This document shows, one piece after another, positions 47,501 through 59,500 of a stretch of 64,000 bases of DNA. The notes under the pieces were generated by a model. That model saw nothing but the letters and a program-made list of their open reading frames with translations, was not told where the DNA came from and ran no database searches. The position numbers and the translations under genes were made by a program. The number at the start of each line of letters is the position of its first letter. The first letter of the stretch is position 1. The stretch comes from Paragordius varius (Eukaryota > Nematomorpha). The DNA lies in assembly GCA_964247055.1 (NCBI GenBank), contig OZ176051.1, positions 7,254,001 to 7,318,000 of the forward strand, in the 5' to 3' direction.

Positions 47501-50500
47501 TATATATATATATATATATTAATACCTCATTAGGATGGCATCGAGTATATGTTTGAATTAATTCCATGAATATATTGCATATGGACTAAAATAGCGAAAA
47601 TTTTAAGTAAAAACATAATATTTATTAAACTAAATATTTAAAGTTAGCATAACTTTTAAAATTTTCACAATATAATACCGAATTGCAATATTGTACTCTT
47701 GAGAGTAATGGTAATTGCTCATTGCTAGTCGAAATGTTAAAAGTTGACACATGACTCCGCAAATTAATTGCAATCAATAATTTTATTGGGATGGGTAGAT
47801 TATTCTATTTGGATATAAAAAATACATAAAATAAGAAATAAATTAATTTATCTTTTTAAAAACAGGAATATAAAATTTTAAAATCAATACTTAAATAAAA
47901 TAAAATTACTTTTAATCCATTATATAAAGTTGCGTAAAGTTTATGCAACTTATCAGTCGAATCCTCCGATGGGTGATTGGCCATTAGACAATGTAAACAA
48001 ACAGAAATTGAATTGTAATATATTGCCCTGGTAATTACAGATTTTAAATTATTAATATATAGAATTAATTTTTAACTTTTGAAAGAAAAATGAATTATAT
48101 ATGAAAAAAATATAAATACAAGTTTTTAGGGTCCCTTAAGTATGGTAAAGTTGCGTATTTATCCCCATTCAAAGCTAACGATTGCGATATATTCTGCAAA
48201 TGTAAAATTAATTTAATATTATTAAAAATTTAAGCTTAGAATAAATATTATGTTAAAATGCGTAATTGTAATCAATTTCAATTTAAATATTCTTGTTCCA
48301 CGGATAAAATATGGCATCAAGTCTAGATATATAAATTATTTTTCTATGCTTTAATTGCTTCTCGTGATTTGAAAATTCATTTTTATAAATAAAATAAAAA
48401 TGAAACGAACATATAACACTAAACGCTTATTACTATTTACTACGATGAATATTAAAATATAAATGAAAATAATTTCTTTACATCAATTTCTGTTTTTTTG
48501 AATAGATTTAACATTTTGCAAATAATAACAAAATAGTGTTACATGAATAAAATTATTAAACCCATATCATAAAAATACCTCATATGTTTGATTGCACAAA
48601 TAATTATTGCTTCTCAAATCATTTTCACCATAAAGTAGGGACATAAATAAAGGATTAGTGCAGGACTGAAACAAAATGTTGTATAGATAACATAAAACTC
48701 CGTAAAATGTTTCCTGGTTCTATATGTGCAGGTAAATACAAATTTAATCAACACTAAATATCAATATTTAAAATATAAAAAGTAAAATGCTAAAAAATAT
48801 TTTGCCCACAACCATATTTTTAATATAAACTGTTAAGACTAGCGAAATAAATAAAAAAATATGGTAATAAACTTACTTTTACCTTTTAAACAATACTTAA
48901 TCATAATATGAAAAATATCAAGAATATGTTTTTACAAATATTATTTTTACATTTTATCTTTTAAATTATAATTAAACTAAATATGTCGGAAAAATTGCAA
49001 TTAAAATAAACTTGAAAAGTATTAGATGGATTGGTTTCTTCTATAAACGATAAATTATCAATATTATTATTATTGTTGGTAGGTGACATTTGCATTGATA
49101 AAATATGTTGAGCAATTTGTATTAAACGAATGCCAAAAAATGTCGAACCAGGTATATATTGATTATAGATACGGCCTTTGGTTGATTTGAATAATACATT
49201 AGCTAATAATATGGAATGAGATGGATATGGCCCATTTGAAATAGATGATTTAATATTATCATTGTCTTCCTGAAACTAGAAATATAAGTAAATGGGAATT
49301 TAATCAATTGGAAGTGAGGTGATAACAGTAAAATTAAAAAAGGATAATGCGTTAAAATAAAATCCAAGTTTTTTGATATAAAGCGTCAATTTTTAATGTA
49401 ACAATTCTCTTTTTTTCTACATATAGCCAAAATATTCAAGGTGTTTTATAGGGTATTGTAAAATATAGAGAGTTGACGGGACCCCTAAAACCATATATTG
49501 AATAACCCTAATAAGCTTAATTATTTTATGCGTAAAATAATTTGGCGATCTTTTATTATGCCACTTAATATAAAAACTAAGATAAAGGTCCAAAAAATAT
49601 TTTTTATATATAATATTTCATATATACCTCAAAAATAATTAATTACCTCAGGCTCGGATTCGAATTCAGAAGTATCGAAATTAAAATTAAGTGCCACATT
49701 AAGAAGGTAATATATTTGTTCGAGTAGATGAGAGCTGACTGTTAAATAGGGTTCATGTTTCCGAAACAGGATACGTTTAAATAACAGGCTGTATGCGACA
49801 GTTAAATAATGAAAATATAATAATTCTATGGCCTGTTTTTCTGTGGTTGAGGATTCCAAATTATCTTTCTTGTTGGTAGCGCTTAAATCATTGGAATTGT
49901 AATGTGTAGCATTAATATTGGCCATGGAGTGATATTCTTTTAACCAGGTTTGATATGAAACATAGGATGACCAACATACCTTACAAAAATAATAAATGCA
50001 CAAAGTATTTTAAAATTGCTTTAAATATATTAATTCCGGGTAAATGTTTATATAAAAATTTGTCTGACAAAAAGATTTTAAACAATTATTTAACATTCCG
50101 AATCATAATAGGCAAAAAAATTCTATAAAGTTAAATATTTTATTTCGTTTTTAAAAAATAATAACTCCATACTTTATAAACCAAACTGTAAAGATCTGGG
50201 AACGGAGGGCAGATTGATAAATACTTTAATATGACATCGATAGATTGGAATTCATAAGAGCTATCAGTGGGAAATGCAATCAATCGTTGAGATACCAAAA
50301 GATATTGATTATCTCTAATCTAAAATATATATATATATGTGAGTATTTTGCGGAAATTTAAAAAAACTGAAAAATAGCTGACCTTATATAATCGCCCAAA
50401 CAGGTCGGTTAAATAGCTAACATACTTTGTACAAAATTTCACATGCGATGCATTACAAATTATGGGAGTTGAAAATTCATCCAAAACAGGATAGAAAAGG

Positions 50501-53500
50501 AGTAACATTCTTCGCCAAAGAATCGAAGCTGTTTGAGGGTTCCAACCGGTTAAAGTTCCACCAAGCATAACTGGTACCTAAAAAGGTATATCAAAAAAAT
50601 CTTAAGGCAAAAACTTTTTACAAACAATTTGTATGATGTGTTTTGTGGTTAATAAAAGTTTTCTGGTCATTTATGCTTAAAAGTCTTAAAAATTAGCCTT
50701 TTTATTGTAAAGAGCTAATACATTTAATACCTCCAAAAAAATATTTTGTAAAAAAGAGTTGTGATAAAGGGATTTCTAATAAAGTTTTCGTTTTCAAGCC
50801 ATAAACGCTATGTTATAAGATTCTGATATTTATGCAATGTTAAGGGCTAATACAATTTTGCAAAACCATGTTTTGTAACATTTAAGGATGCCCTACATAA
50901 AATTTGTCTACTGCGTATTTTACCGAGAACATATTAAATTTTAGGATATCGTCGTATAAAAAGTTGCAATGAATGCTATAATTTTGAAAGTACACGTATA
51001 ATGAAAGATTATTAAACAAATAAAATATATTATATGGGATATTGTAAGATATCATAAAATAAAATGTTTTTTGGTTGCCAAGGTATTAAAGGCTTTTATT
51101 AATAAAATTCAATAGCAGTTATATATACTACCGATTTTACGATATTGTATATATATAAATAGTTATTTGATAATTTAGTTTTGTCAAAAATGCATTTATA
51201 AGTGTTATTACATAAGCTATTAAAAATAAACCTGGTTTTGATGGTCTCCATTTAAATGAGGCGTTTCTAAGCAAAAAATTTGTTTAGTTTATATTATGAT
51301 TGAAGAATTAATGATAAGAAAATAAAAAACCATATTTACCAGCTATATCATGGATATCCGCATCATACTGACTATTTAACATTATTGGAACGGGTGGTAT
51401 TTCCAATAAATCATTGGATAATTTTAATCCTAATGTTTCATTGTTTGAAGCTAAGAAAAATAAAAATCAGCAATTAAAATCGATCGTTGAAAATATAAGA
51501 TAGGTCTAATAGTTTATGAATGTAGTTATTTATGTCATATTTAACCAAAACAGCAATAAAAATTTGAAGTTATCAATATAAAATAAGGTTAGGTTATTAA
51601 ATTAATTAAAAAACAATAATTTAATGCAATTCATAAATTTAACTTCAATTAATTTACACAACCATTAATTTCAGAACGAAACATATTTTATAAAGTTTTC
51701 CTGGTTTTTCAACAAGAGGTCAAATCATAATAATGAATGCAGTTATAACCGGTTTTTTCCAACCCTAACAACACCTCCAAAAGAAAATAAATATATCAAT
51801 ATAAAAATGAAACCAGTATTTAGAGATACGTTTCCATTCATATTAGTTCCGCGAGTGTTTTTGTCGTTATTATCTATACTAAGATGTGTGATTTTTTGTG
51901 TTAACTCAGTGTTCGCTAACATTGAGTTTTGGGGTCCAGTCTCGGTATTATCGGTGTTTAGAGCGGTTGAATAAATCGAGTTTGTGGGTAAAGTTGATTC
52001 AATTAAAGAGTTTGGTCGTTTTATGCTATGATCTGTTTAAAAAAGACAAATTAATATATATATATATAGCTGTATTGAAAGCGTGATGGTATAGTAGGTA
52101 GGGCGCCGGACTCTCACACTGCGTGCCTGAGTTCGAACCCCGAAACCACGCAATTTTCCATCATTATTGGCCCTGGGCAGGCGAGTTTTAAAGCCTTCAT
52201 ATGTCCAGATCAATTTAAGTCCCTACCCTTTAAAATAAAAGGAAAGAGACTCTAAACTGTATATTTTATATATATATATATATATATAGCTGTATTATAT
52301 TATATATATATATATATATAATTTATGCCTTATCTACACACTCTCCCGTATTTGTTAAACGCCTTATTTTTAAAGGTATAATATTACTGTAGAGGACACC
52401 TCCCCACAAATATTCTGGTGTGCAGGTTTAACGAAACATTTATAATAAGCTATTAAAATCAAAATTATTCTTTTGTTATTAATATTTATTAAATAATTAA
52501 TACATTTATGTATTTTTTAAAAAAAGGTTTGACTAATAACCATTTCAAAAATCGGAATCAATAAGGGAGGGTGTAGGGGTCCATTGGCGTATAAAAACTT
52601 TACTAAACCAAATGTTATCATATAAGAAAAACCGTCATAAATATAAATTTCAAATTTTATATAATAATTTTTTAACCAATATTAAGGTTTGATTCCTCTG
52701 AGATTGTTTGATTATTACCATCAATAGAGGGGATAATCGAATGACCCCGCATCATCCTCCCATAATTTTTGCCATTAAATTGGTGAGAAACGGAATTCGC
52801 ATTTGATTCTTCCCGATTTTTATTATGGAAAGATGTATTTGTAGCAGGTAGGATACTTTTGGACCTCAAAATAACTTTTTCGGATGCAGTAGTGTTTGCC
52901 TATATAATAATTTGTATAAAAAAAATTTTTTAGAGTCAATTAATAAAATATATAGATATTTAAAATTGTAATTTATTCAATTTAAAAGCAAACTGACTGT
53001 TATTTTGGATAAACCCCAACACCCAATAATTAATTAGAAGTAAGTTTAAAACGATAGCCACATTGATATTGATCATTGAAAATTTGTATGATATTTTTTT
53101 TTATTCATTATACTATCGTGATTCAAAAATTCAATTTTGGATATATTTCAGTTTTGAAGAATTTAATTATTTTGTCAAACATTCGTAATCGTTACATTAA
53201 TAACTTTTGTTATGATAAAAATCTCCTATTTCCACAAACAAAGGCTTGACAGTTTAAACTAAAAATGTAGGTACCTCGTCTTGTGTAATGATATGCGGAA
53301 TATTTTGATTATGTGTTTGATGCATGGTCCCACGTTTTTTCTTAGCTTTCTGTTCAGATAATTGGTCGGATGGCAAATTTGACATATCCAAATCATAGAC
53401 ATGTTTAGCATAAATTTTCAGCAAAGTATCCATTGTTTTCTGCATTCAAAAGTTCCCAAAAACATGATTATTGTTGTAAAAACATTTATTTTAATTAAAA

Positions 53501-56500
53501 TTGAGTATTTTAATAAAAAATATTGTTCTTAATATACTAATATTTTTTATCAGTTCATAACACTGGTTCACATTTAAACGATATATTATTTATACATATT
53601 GGAAAAAATATTTTCCTTAGAGACATCAAGATTAATTTTATAAATGATAAATCCAAGTTTTAGTAAAACTTAATCAATCGAATTCGTCTTGATTTTATTT
53701 AACCAAATAAACCACATAAATGATTTACCGACCACTCCGTATAACATTCTTCGTATGGTATGAGAGATATCATTAATTCAGCTAGATCCATCCACATATC
53801 CTTGGGTATGTAAATATTGAGACAAGCCTTAATAAACGTAACTAAGAGAGTCTAAACAAAAAAAGTGAATTATAAAAAAATAAACTATGTTTTTTATAGT
53901 TGTTTTTAATATACCAATTACAATTCAAATTTACCCTTATATATTTCAAATTCACCCTAAAAATAAATTATGTGTTTTCGGGCTAATATAACTCATTATT
54001 AATATAAAATATATTTTTATGGCGTAGTTTATTATTTTTTCAGTATTATTTAAATTTTAAACAAAATTTTATTTTTTAAAAATATAAAAAAATATAAGTA
54101 ATTTTTAATCTTAAAAAACACCTAATTTATTTGAGGGTAAATTAGAAATGTTCCAGGTTAGTGCATTTGAATTGTTTAAGAATTAATTTAAATTGTCTGA
54201 GAGTGTTGAACTGTAAATGGTATATATATATTTTTTATATACTAAATAATCTACCTGGATAAATGGGCCTAGGAGTTTGTTACTCCCAAAACGTAACAAA
54301 GGTTGTGGTAGCAAAGTAAAAGAATTATTTTTATCAATATTACTATGCTTAAAATTCGAATCACCTTTAAGAATGTTGAGTATAATAAGCAAAGACGCTA
54401 TGATACATTTCCTATAATCAAAATTTATAATAAAATAAGGGCATTTTACTGACAATTACAAATTAAAATGTACATAAAAGTAGGTAAAAAAAAAGTACCA
54501 AGATTTTTCATTTAGGGGTATGGCCATAACTACTTGACGATAAAGATTCAATACACGTTTGCATAATTCATACTAATACATAATTTTTAAAAATATCTTC
54601 TATCATATAAAGCTAAATGAGTGAGTATTGATAAAATTAAAATTTCCCTAAAAATAAACCTATAAATAACCAGCGTCGTCAATAAATCTATAAAAAAAAT
54701 TCCAAAAGTGCCTGCCTGGTTAATCGGTATAACCTTTGACAGGTTTTTATGTAAAAAAATGAAAGAGATTACTATTAGAAACAATGGTGTACAGGGGATT
54801 TAAATTGTTGGTTTTTTATTAAATATTTCCAGTTATATTTACTGCAAAGAGAATATTATTGGCTAAAAACATGAAAAAAACAAAAATTATATTTTCATAA
54901 ACAACTATTAATTACCCTATTATTGCTGTTTACAAAGTATATTAATGGAAAAACGATATATTTATTAATACATAAACACCATATTTAATAACACTACTTT
55001 TACAAAAAAAATTTCTTTGTTTCTTTGACCAAAAAGTATACCTGATTATCCAAATTATATGCGTTTGATTTGGATGAACCACCAATTCCAACATCTATCA
55101 TATGATGCGGATGTAATCTCATAGGGTGACTTGGTGCCGATAAAAATATTTGTCCCACCATACATAAAAGAGCACGGACACTCTTTTGAAAACCCAATTC
55201 AACAAACATTTTTGGTTCACAACCGTTTAATTTATAATCATCATTTATTAAAGTATTATCAGCTGATTTCGGTATCTCTTGCATAAAGTGTGGACGATGT
55301 TCAGGATTCTAGGGATATAAAAGTAAAAAAGAAATTATACAGACAAAACGTAAAAAAAGACAAATATTTTTTTCTGAAAGGCAGAGTCATATTTTTTACA
55401 CCTTAAATTTTTAGATATATATCCAATTGTTTTGTTTTGAAACATAAGAAAAAATGTTAATGACTGCTATCACACTTAAATATATATTTTTACATTTAGG
55501 TTGAAAAAAAATCAACGGGAAAAAATATGGAATATATGCGATAAAAATTTTTTAATAACAAGAAAAAAACTAACCAATAACCAGGTCCGTATTAACAGTA
55601 TAATTTGTTCCTTGAGTGAATGGGCCAACTGATCATCCAAAACTAAACCCTATAAAATACATGATATTTTATGTTTTAAAACCATTGTTAAAAGTGTTTG
55701 TTTGTCTTTTTAAAATTTTTTTAAGAATGTCAAACCAAAAATAGGGTTAAAAATATATCTTAAATTTTTAAAATAATTTAAGAGCTATATATTGTAAAGT
55801 TTCTTGCCCTGTTTAAATCATAAATGTTTGAGATTTTTTGAGAATTGTGATATACAATTAATTTTTTTATGTGTATGTGTTCAGATTTTTGTGGTTTTAT
55901 TATTAACATATCTATATATTTATATATCCGTTATGAACCGAAATTATAATTATAAATATAAATAACCCAAAAACATAAAAACCGATACGAGTTTCAGCAA
56001 AAAATTCAAAAAAATTCTTTACAACTAGAGACATAATAATAAATACTAATGTCAAAAAATATTTTACTCTAGAAAGCACATTGAGAACAAATGCTATTCT
56101 TGATCGATCCGTACTCAAGAAGAAATTGTGAAAATCATGAATTGTAAACATTTTATTATTTTTACTGTTAAAATTTATGGATTGCGTAGTATGGACATAA
56201 CCAATATTTGATTCACTACTCCGCGTACCAGATGAGGTTAGAGGTGATGCGTTTTGACTAACTGTTGATTCTAATGATTTAAAAATATAAGAAATGTTAA
56301 ATTTTTCTTATTAAACAATATCTCAAATAATAACATTATATAGGCAGTCAAATTTGCTCAAATACAAAGGCCTATTTTTTGAAATTACATCACACAATAC
56401 TAACAAAAAATCATTTAAATTTATGGATTGTGGAGTCCCCCTCCTTCCTAAATAACCTCAACAATTATTTTAAAAACACATAATCTGTATCCCCCTATTT

Positions 56501-59500
56501 TTTAATTATAATTGTTTTTAAATATATTTCAATTAGTGCGATCAGTTCTTTCAGAAAGCTATAATACAGATATAATATAATATATATTTATAAAATGATT
56601 AAATGGTTAATTTCTTGGACCAATATTAGGGTTCCTTTAATATCCCCACTAAAATATAAGTTTGTGGAAATATTAACTTTAAGCAACCATAACACTTAAA
56701 AAAATAGAATAATTTACCCTTTATAGATTCATTCGTAGTGTTTGAATTAGCTAGGGTGGAAAGAGGTGTCTCAGTACGCATACTTATTTGATCATCCACG
56801 CTTTCAACTGTTGTCATTTCACCCAAGAAGGATGAATTTGAATTAGGTAACTATAATCATATGTTTTAGGAAGTTAAAATAATAATCGTTTAATAATTGT
56901 ATAGAGATTGGAGTTATTTTTATGTTAAAAACATATTTTTAAATTTTTTAATTTCCAAAAAATTTTGGTACAATACATAAATCATTACGTCCAGTATGAC
57001 CATTTAATAAGAATAAATAAAGTTAAATTAATACTGGCTTTTATTTAATAAATATACAATATAAAATTCTACGAATTAGCGAAATTTAAAAAAACTATAG
57101 GTGTCTTGCTAAAAAATAATCCTTTATAACTTATAAGTTTAATGTGATAAATTTTAACCATAAATATGTAGTACCATTGAATAATTGGTGGTGCTTGAAA
57201 CATCATCACCCCCACCAAATTCATTACGAACAAATTTTGCATTAGGCTTATCAATGAATTGTGGTATAGAATAGTCTTGTTTTATAACGGGATTATTTTT
57301 TCCCAATTTTGTATGATCGACAGAATCTCTACTACTAGTGTGCATTAGGTCCACAGAAGTATTTTTCTGTGGAACATCATATGAGCTTTTTGATCTCAAT
57401 CTGCTTGTATTGGCATTGTCTGGGTGTTTTAAAACAAAAAAGTAAATGGGTACAAATAATTAAATTTGAAATGGTATTATAAGGTTTTTCATTAATTAGT
57501 GTAAAGAATTTTCTAAAAAATTGGTTTGAAATTGTTTTTGTTAAGCTTTTAAGTGAGTACAACTAGATATTTTATAAAAATTGGGCGCATGATATTCAAA
57601 GCAAAATAAGCAAAAAAACTAATTCTCCAATTGTTTCCAACGAATTTAGTTTGAAATTTATATTTAAATAAATAGCTAAAAAGTTGCAAATCAATAGATA
57701 ACAGTATATATTAATAAAGTTGCAAATCAATAGATAACAGTATATATTAATTTATATAGTTATGTTAAAATAAAAGAAAAATGGATCAAATTTTGCAGAA
57801 ATTCGATTATTGTAGAATTTTTTTAGACATTACTGTTTTATTTGTAAATAAAATATACCATACCGGAAAAGTTAGATTGAGTGTTATTAACAGGCGAGAC
57901 ACTTAAAGATGTAGCAGCTGTATTTGTTGTATTTAAGGTCGATTCAACATCCAGATTAGCTTGGCAATATTTTAAGATCCATGTGACAAAACAACGTTGA
58001 TATTCATTAGGCAAAACGAAAGTGTTATCTTCTTTTTGTCTAACATTTATACCTCCGGAAATTATTTTAGACTTTTCACTTATATTGTCATCATCATTGA
58101 TTTTGTCAGGGGGCGAAAGATTGGTCGGTATTAATACTAAATGGCGTTTAAACATATATAAACCATTTGAACCTCAAATTCCCCCTTGAACACTTGATAT
58201 TCCTTGAACGATTCAAATTCACCATTCAAACTCAATCACTTTTATGTGTTATTGGATTAATATTCCTCATCTTTAATATAAAATATTTTATAGCGTAGTT
58301 TATTCTTATTTCAGTATTAGGCTACTACCAAAAAAATATTAAATATAGGTATTTTAAAACACATAATTTATTTTGGGGTGAATTTAAAATGTAAGGGTAA
58401 GTTTCAAAAGTTCAAGGGGTGAATAATTGATGGTTGAAAATAAAGTCTAAATGGTACATGATAATATATGAGAATTTTGAATATAAAAATTGTTATTTTA
58501 TAATTGAATGCAAAATATTAAAACAACATACAATTAAGTGGTTCAAAGGTGGCCTCATAAATGTTTAATAGTTGTTCGGAATGGCTTAAAAATGGTTGTT
58601 GAGCATTGTTTGAATTTTTGAGAAAGAGATGGGGATATATCATGTTTTTAATGCTATCAAACATTCGAAATAATATAAGGGTCCTATTTTTCCCATCACA
58701 CCATACCATATTGTTAATCTATGATATACAAATTATAGGATAAAATGCCAAAATAAACATAAAACAGGCTAAATAATAAGAAATTTATCAAATATTGTTA
58801 TACCGATTTTTCTAATAATAAATATAACGCTCTTATTGACTATTTCTTCTATTGGAAAAAAATATATTCAAAACTTTCGATAAAATTCGTAAATAATATA
58901 ACTTACCTAATTTTAGGAAAAATTGGTCGAGAAATGAAAATAAGTAAGTATCCTTGATGATTAATTTAGAAAACTTATATATTTACGATGAGTTTGATAT
59001 TCACCGATAACCGGAGTCAAATAAATTCAAATAAAGAAATTAGAAGACTCGTAACAAACTTATGTAAGATTCCCCCAAAAAAACTATTTTAAAATACAGT
59101 CATGTTTCCTTTATTTTATCATATTTTCTTGCGTTAATAGGGTATAAATATTTGTTAAAGAATGGAAAAAACAAGAGCTCTATGGTAATAACAATATTAT
59201 ATTCATCAAAAAAGTATAAAAATTACCATAGAGCTCTTGTTTTTACCATCCTTTACCAAATATTTATACCCATTTAACGAAAAAAAATATATATTTTTGA
59301 TAAAATAAAGGATAATGACTGTAATAATTAGCCATTTTTCCGTGCTTAATATTTCCAAAACGCTAAAACAAACATAAAATTCTTTTCAAGTTCTACTGTT
59401 ATGTATAATTTTTTTGAGAAAATTAAGTACCTCCCATAGCGCAGTTTCTAGGATAACACTTAGCAAATGAAAAGCTTGATTACCATTGTGTGTACTGACT

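Noticed and set aside
52081-52152. Functional tRNA gene
   Set aside because: Anticodon and T stems do not pair, and a SINE body, AT tail and duplicated flanks follow.
56045-56068. Candidate 22-nt intron just after RALGAPA exon 11 (donor at 56,067)
   Set aside because: Splicing it leads to a stop within seven codons. The same donor with the acceptor at 55,650 gives the correct human-like continuation ending in FMQE.
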